From Nonomuraea jabiensis (GTDB taxonomy: Bacteria > Actinomycetota > Actinomycetes > Streptosporangiales > Streptosporangiaceae), in the NCBI RefSeq assembly GCF_014204795.1, contig NZ_JACHMB010000001.1, positions 11,808,501-11,872,500 of the forward strand: a DNA stretch of 64,000 nt. Reading direction: 5' to 3'. This document shows, piece after piece, positions 49,677 to 58,362 of this stretch. A program made the translations under genes and the position numbers. Position 1 is the stretch's first letter. Every line of letters begins with the position of its first letter. Below the pieces are notes generated by a model. That model was not told where the DNA came from, ran no database searches, and saw only the letters and a program-made list of their open reading frames with translations.

Positions 49677-50981
49677 TTACTTGACGGTGGCGTTGCCTTC
49701 GGCCACGGCCTGGTCGGCGGCGGCCTTGGGGGTGAGCTTGCCGAGGTACATCTCGTTGAAGATCTGGTTGAGCTTGGTCTCGAAGCCGGTGAAGCCGGTG
49801 GTGATCGGCAGCGGGAAGGTCGAGCCCTGGGCCTCCTGCTCGAAGGGCGTGACGTCGATCTTCTTGGCCTTCCAGTAGTCGACGTAGCCCTGGCTGAGGC
49901 CGTTGAGCGCGGGGAAGACGTAGCCGCCGTCGGCCATCATCTTCTGCGGCTCCTGGGTGCCGAGGTATTCGGCCAGCTTCATGGCCTCCTTGGGGTGCTT
50001 GCTCTTGGCGTAGACGGCCTCGGCCAGGCCGTTCAGGTTGACCGAGCGGCCCTGCGGCCCCTCGGGCATGGCCGCGACGCCCATCTCGAACGTGGCCTCC
50101 GGCGCCACGAACGGCAGCAGCGCGTTGTTGGCGGGGAACATCGCGACCTTGCCCGCCTTGAACATGTCGGTGACCTTGCCGGTGGGCGGGTTCGTCTGGG
50201 TGGCGGGCGGGGCGACGTGGTGCTTGTTGATCAGGTCCACGCCGAACTGCAGCGCCTCGACCGACGCCGGGTCGTTGAAGGCGTACTTGCCGAAGGGCTT
50301 GTCGACGAGCTTGCCGCCGTTGGAACTGACCCAGTTCATCCACTGCGTCTGGTAGTGGTTCCAGGAGGCGAAGCCGTACGTCTTGACCTTGGCGGGGTCG
50401 AAGCCCGCCTCGCCGGGGTGCTTGCCGGCCTCGTCCACGGTGAGCTTGCGCGCGGTGTCGAGCAGGGTGCCGGTGCCGTCCTTGGCCCAGGTCAGCTTGT
50501 CGGGCATCTCGACGCCGGCCTGCTTGAACAGGTCCTTGTTGTAGAGCAGGCCGACGATGCCCCAGTCCTTCGGGACGCCGTAGAGCTTGTTCTCGTAGGT
50601 GAAGGAGCCGACGACGGTCTGGTGGTACTTCGAGGCGTCCACCTGGACCGGCGACAGGACGCCCTTGGTGACGTACTCGGGGAACTGGGTGGGGGTCATC
50701 CAGAACACGTCCGGCGCGGTGCCCGCGACGGCGTCGGCTGTGAGCTTCGTCCAGTACTGGTCGTACGGCAGCAGCTCGATGTTGACGTGGATGCCGGGGT
50801 TGGCCTTCTCGAAGGCGGCCATGACCTTCTCGTAGCCGACCTTCTGCTGGTCGTCCCAGAGCCGGTACGTCAACGTGACCTGATCGGACTCGCCGCCGCC
50901 GCCCGAGCCCGAGCCGCAGGCGGTGAGGGCGAGCAGGGCGGCGCCGAGCAGCGCCCAGCGAATCGGGGGGTTGTGCGACAT
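49677..50981 (-). CDS. Sugar ABC transporter substrate-binding lipoprotein
   Basis: A 434-residue SBP_bac_1 lipoprotein. Signal peptide MSHNPPIRWALLGAALLALT ends in a lipobox LTAC, so cysteine 22 is the anchor. The mature protein has APDVFWMTPTQFPEYVTKGV and KDWGIVGLLYNKDLF, typical of oligosaccharide binders. It follows the malG gene by 14 bp. It delivers fragments freed by the exported enzymes to the permease. Ligand unknown. Confidence 0.92.
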   Translation of the reverse strand: MSHNPPIRWALLGAALLALTACGSGSGGGGESDQVTLTYRLWDDQQKVGYEKVMAAFEKANPGIHVNIELLPYDQYWTKLTADAVAGTAPDVFWMTPTQFPEYVTKGVLSPVQVDASKYHQTVVGSFTYENKLYGVPKDWGIVGLLYNKDLFKQAGVEMPDKLTWAKDGTGTLLDTARKLTVDEAGKHPGEAGFDPAKVKTYGFASWNHYQTQWMNWVSSNGGKLVDKPFGKYAFNDPASVEALQFGVDLINKHHVAPPATQTNPPTGKVTDMFKAGKVAMFPANNALLPFVAPEATFEMGVAAMPEGPQGRSVNLNGLAEAVYAKSKHPKEAMKLAEYLGTQEPQKMMADGGYVFPALNGLSQGYVDYWKAKKIDVTPFEQEAQGSTFPLPITTGFTGFETKLNQIFNEMYLGKLTPKAAADQAVAEGNATVK

Positions 50982-50995
50982 TCGCTGACCTCTTC

Positions 50996-51805
50996 TTACT
51001 TGAGACCTGTGAGGACCACGGATCTGACGATGTGCTTCTGGAAGAAGATGAAGATGGCCACCATCGGCACCAGCGCGATCAGGCTGCCGGCCATCATGAG
51101 GTTGTAGTCGACGCCGATGCCCTGCTTGAGCGTGGCGATGGCCACCGTGATGACCTTGGTGTCGTCGCCGCTCGTGATGATCAGCGGCCAGAGGAAGCTG
51201 TTCCAGGACGAGATCACGGTGATGATCGCCAGCGTGCCGAGCGCCGGGCGGCAGAGCGGGAGCATGACGCGCACCAGGATCGTCAGCGGGCCCGCCCCGT
51301 CGATCCGCGCCGCCTCCTCCAGGCCGGCGGGCAGCGTCTTGAAGAACTGCCGCATCAGGAAGATCCCGTACGGGGTGCCGAGCACGTACGGGGCGAGCAG
51401 GCCGTACCAGGTGTTGACCAGGTCCAGCTGCCGCATGATCAGGAACAGCGGGATCATGGTGACGGCGCTGGGCACCATCATCGTGGCCACGAACAGCCAG
51501 AACAGCGCGTCCCTGCCCCGGAACCGGAGCCGGGCGAACGCGTACGCCGCGAACGTGGTGAACACCAGCTGCCCGGCCGTCAGCAGCGCCGTCATCACGG
51601 CCGTGTTGAGCAGGTAGCGGGGGAAGTCGCCGGCCAGCATCTTCGCCAGGTTGTCCGTGGTCGGCGGCAGCCCCGGTAGCCACGGGGCCGTCCCGCTGAG
51701 CTGCCCCTGCGTCTTGAACGCGGTCAGGACCACGAGCAGGTACGGGAAGACGGAGACGAACGCACCGATGGCGAGCACGGCGTACAGGAGAATTCGCTTG
51801 GCCAT
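50996..51805 (-). CDS. Carbohydrate ABC transporter permease, MalG type
   Basis: A 269-residue six-helix permease with the EAA loop GLEEAARIDGAGPLTILVRV and MalG-like C-terminus KHIVRSVVLTGLK. It pairs with the MalF-type protein encoded six bases upstream. No ATPase gene is present here, so a shared MsiK-type ATPase is assumed. Its ATG at 51805 is fixed by the family N-terminus (MAKRILLYAVLAIGAFVSVF). Confidence 0.93.
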   Translation of the reverse strand: MAKRILLYAVLAIGAFVSVFPYLLVVLTAFKTQGQLSGTAPWLPGLPPTTDNLAKMLAGDFPRYLLNTAVMTALLTAGQLVFTTFAAYAFARLRFRGRDALFWLFVATMMVPSAVTMIPLFLIMRQLDLVNTWYGLLAPYVLGTPYGIFLMRQFFKTLPAGLEEAARIDGAGPLTILVRVMLPLCRPALGTLAIITVISSWNSFLWPLIITSGDDTKVITVAIATLKQGIGVDYNLMMAGSLIALVPMVAIFIFFQKHIVRSVVLTGLK

Positions 51806-51811
51806 GGTCTC

Positions 51812-52738
51812 TCAGCTCAGGTCGTAGGTGGTGCGCTTGCCGAAGAACCTGACCTGCACCATCGTCACCAGGAAGATGATCAGGAAGAGCAGCGTCGACA
51901 GCGTGGCCGCGTAGCCGAAGTCGAACTCCTTGAACGCGGTCTGGTAGATGCGGAAGTTCAGCACCTCGGTGGTGTGGCTGGGGCCGCCGTCCGTCATCGC
52001 GAACACCGTGTCGAACACCTGGAAGGCGCCGATCAGGTTGGTCACGCTGACGAAGAACATCGTGGGGTTGAGCAGCGGCAGCGTGACCCGCCAGAACCGC
52101 TGGGCCGGGGTCGCGCCGTCGGTCTCGGCCGCGTCGTGCAGCTCCTTCGGGATGCCCTGCAGGCCGGCCAGGAAGAACAGCATGTTGTAGCCGGTGTACT
52201 GCCAGATGCTGACCAGCGCGACGGCGGGCAGCGCCCACGCGGGGTCGGACAGCCAGTCGGGGCCGGTGACGCCGACCAGCGCGAGCGCGCTGTTGATGGC
52301 GCCGTCGCGGGGGTCGAAGATCCAGTTCCAGATCAGGGCGAGGACGATGGGCGTGGCCATCCAGGGGACCACGAAGAGCGAGCGGTAGAACCTGACGCCC
52401 TTGATGCGCTGGTTGAGCAGCATGGCGAGGGTCAGGGCGAGCACGGTCTGGAGCGGGATGCACAGCAGGACGTACGCGACCGTCACCCCGAGCGAGTGCC
52501 ACGCCTGCCCGTCCCCCGCCAGGCGGCGGTAGTTGTCCAGCCCGACGAACTCGGGGGAGGAGAGCAGCTCCCAGTCGAAGAGGCTGAGGACGAGCACGAT
52601 GAGCATCGGCAGCAGGAGGAACGCGATCACCCCGAAGAGGCTGGGGCCGACGAAGAGGTAGGCGTGCCAGCCGCTCCCCCGCCTCTTGACCACCTTGACG
52701 TCCGCCATCAGGCTTGCCCGCGCGGTGTGGCTGGTCAC
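51812..52738 (-). CDS. Carbohydrate ABC transporter permease, MalF type
   Basis: A permease of 308 residues from the GTG at 52738, or 298 from the ATG at 52708. Six membrane helices; EAA loop ELHDAAETDGATPAQRFWRV. The GTG overlaps the GH36 stop by four bases, arguing for translational coupling, while neither start has a ribosome binding site. It forms the channel with the MalG-type partner downstream. Confidence 0.92.
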   Translation of the reverse strand: MTSHTARASLMADVKVVKRRGSGWHAYLFVGPSLFGVIAFLLLPMLIVLVLSLFDWELLSSPEFVGLDNYRRLAGDGQAWHSLGVTVAYVLLCIPLQTVLALTLAMLLNQRIKGVRFYRSLFVVPWMATPIVLALIWNWIFDPRDGAINSALALVGVTGPDWLSDPAWALPAVALVSIWQYTGYNMLFFLAGLQGIPKELHDAAETDGATPAQRFWRVTLPLLNPTMFFVSVTNLIGAFQVFDTVFAMTDGGPSHTTEVLNFRIYQTAFKEFDFGYAATLSTLLFLIIFLVTMVQVRFFGKRTTYDLS

Positions 52739-54036
52739 GACGGGTCCGTGGCCGTCGGGACCATGAGGCGCCGGGTCGTCTCCAGGCCCCAGTCGTCCAG
52801 CGCCGCGATCGGGTCGCTCGACCCGCGCAGGCCGCCCGTGCCGGCGATGTGCGCGGCCCACTCCTCCCGCGCCTCCACCTCGGGGCGCAGGATGATGCAG
52901 TCGGGGTCGTTCACCCACCAGCGGGCGTGCAGGAACTCGCGGGCCGCGCCCGTGAGCCGGGCGCCGAGCTGGGACGGCTGGCTGATGTCGCCGGACTTGG
53001 GGTGCAGGGTCGGCGCGATGTCCGGGCTGACCCGCATGACGTCGACCAGGCCGATGCTGGGCAGCATGGGCGCGCCGCACCCGTGCAGGGTGGCGTCCGC
53101 GCCCGCGCCCCGGCGGATCAGCTCCAGGCCCCGCCGGTAGGCGGCGATCGGGTCGAGGTCCTCGTGCCGCCCGCCCGCGAGGGCTCCCGCGTAGACGAAG
53201 TCGAGCTTGAAGTGGCTGATGCCCATGGCGCTGAACGTGCGGAAGACGTCGACGAGATGCTCGGCCGCCTCCGGGTGGGTGACGTCGAGCACGGCCAGGT
53301 CCTGGTCCCACATGCGGCCGGCGTACGCGTCCCGGACCAGCCAGTCGGGGTGCTCGCGGAAGATCCGGCTGCGGTGGCCGACGAGGAACGGCGCGGTCCA
53401 GATCCCGGCCCGCCGCCCGGCGCCCGTGACGGCGTCCACGGCCCGCGCGAGCGAGCCGAACTCCGGCCGCCCCTCCAGCCAGTCGCCGATCTCGGCCTCG
53501 TAGCCGTCGTCGATGAGGAACATGTCGGCGCCCAGGCCGAGGCGTTCGGAGCGCTGGAGGTTGTCGATGACGTCGGCGTCGGTGACCTTGTCCCAGTAGC
53601 CGTACCAGGTGCACCACATGGGCGGGACGGCGGGGAACGTCCGCTTGTCCGTCATGGTGTCCGCCCAGTCGCGCAGGGCCTGGTCCAGGCCGCCTTCGGC
53701 GCGGTGGTGGCGTACCGGGCCGTCGGCGGAGATCACCAGGCGGCCGCCCTCTTCACGCGCCCTGATCGAGGGCACCTGGAGGGGGCTCGGCGCGGACCAG
53801 AGCTCGACGGAGCCGTCGCCCGGCTCGACGGCCAGCAGCCCCTCGCCCTGGAACACCCCCGGGGGGATGGGGGTCTCTGGGCGGTAGGCGAGGATCTGGA
53901 TGGTCTCGTCGGCGGGCCGGGGCGGGGCGTCCGTCAGGCGGTACGCGCCGGTGGGGCTCCACGACTGCCAGCCGTGCTCGAACACCCGCGCCTCGCCAGG
54001 GCCGCACCTGATCTCGCCGATGTCTTCGAACGACAT
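52735..54036 (-). CDS. GH36-type alpha-galactosidase (cytoplasmic)
   Basis: A 433-residue GH36/clan D enzyme of the short bacterial type. Features: WCTWYGYWDKVTDADVIDNL, DMFLIDDGYEAEIGDW, GIWTAPFLVG, SHFKLDFVYAGAL (nucleophile Asp) and MRVSPDIAPT (acid/base Asp). It removes alpha-galactose (or a related alpha-sugar) from imported oligosaccharides; there is no signal peptide. The ATG at 54036 has GAGAGGA at good spacing; a TTG two codons earlier is less likely. First gene of the seven-gene operon, divergent from the ROK regulator. Confidence 0.9.
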   Translation of the reverse strand: MSFEDIGEIRCGPGEARVFEHGWQSWSPTGAYRLTDAPPRPADETIQILAYRPETPIPPGVFQGEGLLAVEPGDGSVELWSAPSPLQVPSIRAREEGGRLVISADGPVRHHRAEGGLDQALRDWADTMTDKRTFPAVPPMWCTWYGYWDKVTDADVIDNLQRSERLGLGADMFLIDDGYEAEIGDWLEGRPEFGSLARAVDAVTGAGRRAGIWTAPFLVGHRSRIFREHPDWLVRDAYAGRMWDQDLAVLDVTHPEAAEHLVDVFRTFSAMGISHFKLDFVYAGALAGGRHEDLDPIAAYRRGLELIRRGAGADATLHGCGAPMLPSIGLVDVMRVSPDIAPTLHPKSGDISQPSQLGARLTGAAREFLHARWWVNDPDCIILRPEVEAREEWAAHIAGTGGLRGSSDPIAALDDWGLETTRRLMVPTATDPS

Positions 54037-54056
54037 CCTCAATCCTCTCGACTTAC

Positions 54057-54069
54057 GAAGGAGCGCTTC
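54057..54069. promoter_or_regulatory. Inverted repeat near the GH36 operon transcription start
   Basis: GAAG and CTTC arms around GAGCG lie immediately downstream of the proposed -10, where a bound ROK repressor would block transcription. The arms are short. Confidence 0.4.
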
Positions 54070-54070
54070 A

Positions 54071-54100
54071 TTAGTAGCACCGGCACTCCGGCGGGGTCAA
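54071..54100 (-). promoter_or_regulatory. Predicted promoter of the GH36 glycan operon
   Basis: Reading leftward, TTGACC (54100-54095), an 18-base spacer and TACTAA (54076-54071) form a good -35/-10 pair, about 35 bases upstream of the GH36 start. Confidence 0.6.
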
Positions 54101-54159
54101 TGACGGATTTCTGTCGCCCACGGCAGATGGAGGGGGCGCATACAGCCGTCGATCGCTGG

Positions 54160-54179
54160 CATAATCTCTGGTTACAGAG
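54160..54179 (+). promoter_or_regulatory. ROK gene -10 region with inverted repeat
   Basis: CATAAT (54160-54165) resembles a -10 and is followed at once by CTCTG-GTTA-CAGAG (54166-54179), perfect five-base arms. Position suits autoregulation. No good -35 is seen. Confidence 0.45.
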
Positions 54180-54200
54180 GAGACCTACTTAAGGACGGCG

Positions 54201-55355
54201 ATGGCGGACGTTCGCGGCGGCGACCTGTCCCGGCTGCGGCAGCTCAACTCGCTGACGGCCATCCGGGAGCTGCGCAGGGCGGGGCCGCTCACCCTGTCGG
54301 CGCTCGCCGGGCGCACCGGCCTGTCCCGGCCGTCCATGAAGGAGGTCACCGACGAGCTCATGGGCCTGGGCTGGGTGGAGGAGGTGCCGCCGAGCCCCGG
54401 CACGATGGGCCGGCCGGCCCGCCGCTACCGCTTCCGGGCCGACAGCGGCTACCTGGTCGGGGTGGACATAGGGGGTCACAACATCCGCGCAGCCCTGTCC
54501 GACCTGGACGGCGAGATCCTCGCCGAGACCCGGCAGCCGGTGCTGCCCGACGACCCGATCGAGGAGCGCCTGGCGGCGATCGACCGCGCCGTCTCCGGCT
54601 GCCTGGCGCTCAGCCGCACGTCGGTCTCCGACCTGTGGATGATCTCGGTCGGCACTGTCGGCGTGATCGACGTGGAGGGGCGCGTCATCTACTCGGCCGC
54701 CGTGCCCGCCTGGCGCGACCTCGACCTCGCGGGCAAGCTGCGCGAGATGTTCCCCTGCCAGATCCTCATCGAGAACGACAGCCGCCTGGCCGCCATGGCC
54801 GAGACCCGGCGCGGGGTGGCCAAGGGCGCCAGGGACGTGGTGTTCCTGCACGTCGGGCGGCGCATGGGAGCCGGGTTGATCATCGGCGGGAAGGTGCACA
54901 GAGGTTTCGGGGCGGCGGCCGGGGAGATCTCCATGCTGCCCGAGGCCCGCTGGTTCGACCCCGCCGAGCACCTCAACACCTGCCCGTCCCTGCCCGAGGG
55001 CACGCCGCCCGAGGACGCGGCCGGGTGGACGCTGGCCGCCGCCCGCAACGGTGACCCGGTGGCGCTCGCCGCCGTCGAGCGGTACGTGGACGACCTCGCG
55101 GTGGGCACGGCCGCGATGGTGCTCATCCTGGACCCGCAGATGGTGGTGCTGGGCGGCGGCTTCTCCCGCTCCTCCGACGTGCTGCTGGGGCGGCTGCGGG
55201 AGCGGCTGGAGCGTACGTGCATGCGGATGCCGGAGGTGCGGGCGTCCGCGCTGGGGGACGAGTGCGTGGTGGTGGGGGCCATCGACTACGCGGTCGACCA
55301 CCTCGACGACCAGCTCTTCACCCCCGACAAGGGCCCCCTCCCGGTCACCCGCTGA
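54201..55355 (+). CDS. ROK family transcriptional repressor without the zinc motif
   Basis: A 384-residue ROK repressor. Winged helix RQLNSLTAIRELRRAGPLTL then GLSRPSMKEVTDELMGLGWV; actin-like fold with YLVGVDIGGHNIRAALSDLD, ILIENDSRLAAMAE and VVLGGGFSRSSDV. The usual GExGH and CxCGxxGC zinc cluster is missing (GAAAGEISMLPEARW instead), so it cannot bind zinc in the normal way and may bind its sugar differently. AAGGA is five bases before the ATG. It diverges from the GH36 operon and almost certainly controls it. Confidence 0.9.
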   Translation: MADVRGGDLSRLRQLNSLTAIRELRRAGPLTLSALAGRTGLSRPSMKEVTDELMGLGWVEEVPPSPGTMGRPARRYRFRADSGYLVGVDIGGHNIRAALSDLDGEILAETRQPVLPDDPIEERLAAIDRAVSGCLALSRTSVSDLWMISVGTVGVIDVEGRVIYSAAVPAWRDLDLAGKLREMFPCQILIENDSRLAAMAETRRGVAKGARDVVFLHVGRRMGAGLIIGGKVHRGFGAAAGEISMLPEARWFDPAEHLNTCPSLPEGTPPEDAAGWTLAAARNGDPVALAAVERYVDDLAVGTAAMVLILDPQMVVLGGGFSRSSDVLLGRLRERLERTCMRMPEVRASALGDECVVVGAIDYAVDHLDDQLFTPDKGPLPVTR

Positions 55356-55442
55356 CCCGGGTCAGGAAGGCGGGCGGAAGGAGGCCGCCTCGGCCTCCTG
55401 CCCGCTTGTCGCCGGACGTCGCGCGGTGTTTGGATGGGGTTC

Positions 55443-56354
55443 ATGGCCCTCGACGAGCTGCGCGACCTCCTCCTCCGCCATGCTCGCCCCGACCTCGGGA
55501 CCTCCATCGACGATGTCCTGATCTTCAAGGCCGAGCGCCCCCAGCCCCCGACCCCGACGACCTACGGCAAGGTGCTGGCGGTCGTCGCTCAGGGCACGAA
55601 ACGGTTCGCGCTGGGCGAGCAGCTCTACGAGTACCGGGAGGGGCAGTATCTCGTCGCCTCGGTCGACCTGCCGGTGACCGCCCATTTCGCGAAGGCCAGC
55701 CCGGGACGACCCGGGCTCGGGGTCGGGCTGACCCTGCATCCGGCGGCCATCGCGGAGGTGTTGCTGCAGGCGGCGCCGGGCGACCTGCCGGAGCTCGACG
55801 ACGACGCGCCGCCCGCCCTGACGATCAGCACCGCCTCCGCCGAGCTCCTCGACGCCGTCGTCCGCCTGCTGCGCCTGCTCGACCGGCCCAGCGACATCGC
55901 CGTCCTCGCGCCGCTCGTCAAACGGGAGATCCTCTGGCGGCTGATCACCAGCGATCAGGGCGCGATCGTGCGCCAGTTCGGGCTTCCCGACAGCAGCCTG
56001 AGCCATGTCGCCCGCGCGGTCCAGTGGATCCGCGACCACTACGCGCAGCCTTTCAGCGTCGAGGACGTGGCCAGGCTCGCGGGGATGAGCGCCTCCGCCT
56101 TCTACCGCAATTTCCGTGCCGCCACCGCGATGAGCCCGATCCAGTTCCAGAAGCAGATCCGCCTCCAGCAGGCGCGGCTCCAGCTCGCCGCGGCCCCGGG
56201 TGACATCGCCGCCGTCAGCCGTCGCGTCGGTTACGACAGCCCGTCGCAGTTCAGCCGCGAATACCGCCGCCAGTTCGGTGCGCCGCCGAGCCAGGACGCC
56301 AAGCTCCTCACTCCAGCACGCGGTCGAGGCGGATCGGCAGGGATCTCTGTCTGA
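55443..56354 (+). CDS. AraC family transcriptional regulator
   Basis: A 303-residue regulator of the AraC_N (PF06719) type: GKVLAVVAQGTKRFALGEQL and YLVASVDLPVTAHF form the N-terminal cupin-like domain. Two helix-turn-helices follow in the last 100 residues (FSVEDVARLAGMSASAFYRN, then VSRRVGYDSPSQFSREYRRQ). Members often control dehydrogenases or resistance genes. Start at the ATG at 55443; another ATG at 55434 adds three residues. It converges on the molybdenum enzyme operon, overlapping its 3' end by 47 bp. Confidence 0.9.
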   Translation: MALDELRDLLLRHARPDLGTSIDDVLIFKAERPQPPTPTTYGKVLAVVAQGTKRFALGEQLYEYREGQYLVASVDLPVTAHFAKASPGRPGLGVGLTLHPAAIAEVLLQAAPGDLPELDDDAPPALTISTASAELLDAVVRLLRLLDRPSDIAVLAPLVKREILWRLITSDQGAIVRQFGLPDSSLSHVARAVQWIRDHYAQPFSVEDVARLAGMSASAFYRNFRAATAMSPIQFQKQIRLQQARLQLAAAPGDIAAVSRRVGYDSPSQFSREYRRQFGAPPSQDAKLLTPARGRGGSAGISV

Positions 56355-58362
56355 CCCCGGTGGCGTGCCAGACGGCGTTCGCGATCGCGGCGGCCGTACC
56401 GACGTTGCCGATCTCGCCGACGCCCTTGACACCCATGGGGATGCCGGGCTCGTAGTCGGGGACGAAATCGGCTTCGATGTCGGGCACGTCGGCATGCGCG
56501 GCGATGTGGTAGCCGGCGAAGTCCGCGTTGACGTGCCGGCCGGAAACCGGATCGCGAAGGCCCTCTTCGTGCAACGCCATGGAGAGCCCGCCGATCATGC
56601 CGCCGATGACCTGGCTGCGGGCCATGAGCGGGCTGACCACCCGGCCGGCGGCGAACATCCCGAGCAACCGGCGCACGCGCACCTCGCCGGTCACCGGGTC
56701 GACGGTCACTTCGGCGAAGACGGCGCTGTAGGCATGCCGTTCACGGGACGGGAGGTCGCCGAGCGACCGGGTGGTGTCGGCCGTGACCGTCCCGCCGTAC
56801 CCCTGGCCGCGCAGCTTCTCCGCGGCCTCGGTGATCGCCCAGGCCCAGGACGTGGTCCCCCGGGATCCGCCCGCGCTCCAGACGGGACCGAGGCGGCTGT
56901 CGGAGATCCTGAGCCGGATCCGCTCCGTGCCGACCTTCAGCGCGTCGGCGGCGATCGCGGTCAGCGCGGTGCGCGCGCCGGTGCCGAGGTCGGTGGCGCC
57001 GATGGCCACCGTGAAGGTCCCGTCCGTCTCGGCGGTGATCGTGGCCGACGAGGGGAAGGCCCCGGCGCTGAAGGACGAGGCGGCCAGCCCGGTGCCGACC
57101 AGCAGAGCTCCCTCCCGCCGCAGGCGCGGCCGGTGATCACGCGTGTCCCAGCCGAACCTGCGGGCGCCTTCGCGCAGGCACGCGACCAGGTTGCGGCTGC
57201 TGAACGGCAGGCCGGACACAGGACCGGCCACCGGCTCGTTGCGTAGCCGCAGCTCGAGCGGATCCATGCCCAGCCGCTCCGCCAGCTCGTCCATGGCCGA
57301 TTCGAGAGCGAACGACCCGGGCGCGGCGCCCGGTCCCCTCATCGAGTACGGCGGCAGGATGTCGAGCGGGACCGCCGTGAGCCGGGTACGGATGGCGCGC
57401 GCCGCGTAGAGCGTCTTGGTGAGCTCTGTGCAGCCCTCGATGTACTCCGCCAACGTCGAGATCTCGAAGGCCGGCTCGTGCCAGATCGCCCGCAGGCGGC
57501 CGTCGGCATCGGCGCCGATCCGGATCAGCTGATCGGTCGCCGGCCGCATCGCGGTCGCCAGGAACACCTGGGCGCGGGTGAGCGTGACCCGCACGGGCCG
57601 GCCGAACAGCCGCCCGGCCATCGCGGCCAGGATCAGCTGCGGACCGCAGAGTCCCTTGGACCCGAAGCCGCCGCCGACGTGCTCGGTGCGGATGCGCACC
57701 TGATCCGGGCTCAACGAGAACAGTGTGGCAAGGGTGACGGCCACGGTGAACGGCCCCTGGTTGGAGTCGATCGCCTCCAGCCGCTCTCCCTCCCACCACG
57801 CGGTCGCCGAGTGCGGCTCCATGGCGCTGCAGTGCTCCTCGGGCGTACGGTAGCGCTCCTCGATCACCACCGGGGACGCGGCGAGCTCCGCCTCCACGTC
57901 GCCGACGTTCACGGGCTCGTCGAAGAGCGTCACCGCCGGACGGCCCGCCGGGTGATCGGCGGTGAAGCCGGTGTCGTGCGGCTCCTCGTCGTAGGTCACC
58001 GGCAGCGCCTCGGCTGCCGCCCGGGCCAGCTCGGGCGTCTCGGCGACGACGAGCGCGACGGGCCGTCCGGCGAAGGGGATCACCTCGTCCTGCAGCAGCT
58101 GCAGCTGGCCGTCCGGGCCGAAGAAGCCGCCCGCCTTCGGGTTGAGGCGAGGCGCGTTCCTGTGGTCGATCACGCCCAGCACGCCGGGCATGTCCTGAAC
58201 GGCGGAGACGTCGATGTCGCGGACGCGGCCGCGGGACACGGTGGCCAGGACGACCGCGCCGAAGGCCAGCCCTGGTACGGGCACGTCGGCGGCGTAGCGG
58301 GCGGCGCCGGTGACCTTGTCCCGGCCCTCGATCCGGGGCTGCGCGACCCCTACTGCGTTCAT
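56308..58362 (-). CDS. Molybdopterin-binding subunit of an aldehyde/xanthine oxidoreductase
   Basis: A 684-residue molybdenum subunit (PaoC/YagR-like). Segments: MNAVGVAQPRIEGRDKVTGA, TEHVGGGFGSKG (Mo-cofactor loop), PYSMRGPGAAPGSFALESAM, and VKGVGEIGNVGTAAAIANAV carrying the catalytic Glu. It oxidises an aldehyde or N-heterocycle with water as oxygen source. The ATG overlaps the FAD subunit stop by four bases. Third gene of the 2Fe-2S, FAD, Mo operon. The cofactor may be molybdopterin cytosine dinucleotide, as in PaoABC, but no maturation gene is nearby. Confidence 0.92.
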   Translation of the reverse strand: MNAVGVAQPRIEGRDKVTGAARYAADVPVPGLAFGAVVLATVSRGRVRDIDVSAVQDMPGVLGVIDHRNAPRLNPKAGGFFGPDGQLQLLQDEVIPFAGRPVALVVAETPELARAAAEALPVTYDEEPHDTGFTADHPAGRPAVTLFDEPVNVGDVEAELAASPVVIEERYRTPEEHCSAMEPHSATAWWEGERLEAIDSNQGPFTVAVTLATLFSLSPDQVRIRTEHVGGGFGSKGLCGPQLILAAMAGRLFGRPVRVTLTRAQVFLATAMRPATDQLIRIGADADGRLRAIWHEPAFEISTLAEYIEGCTELTKTLYAARAIRTRLTAVPLDILPPYSMRGPGAAPGSFALESAMDELAERLGMDPLELRLRNEPVAGPVSGLPFSSRNLVACLREGARRFGWDTRDHRPRLRREGALLVGTGLAASSFSAGAFPSSATITAETDGTFTVAIGATDLGTGARTALTAIAADALKVGTERIRLRISDSRLGPVWSAGGSRGTTSWAWAITEAAEKLRGQGYGGTVTADTTRSLGDLPSRERHAYSAVFAEVTVDPVTGEVRVRRLLGMFAAGRVVSPLMARSQVIGGMIGGLSMALHEEGLRDPVSGRHVNADFAGYHIAAHADVPDIEADFVPDYEPGIPMGVKGVGEIGNVGTAAAIANAVWHATGVRQRSLPIRLDRVLE

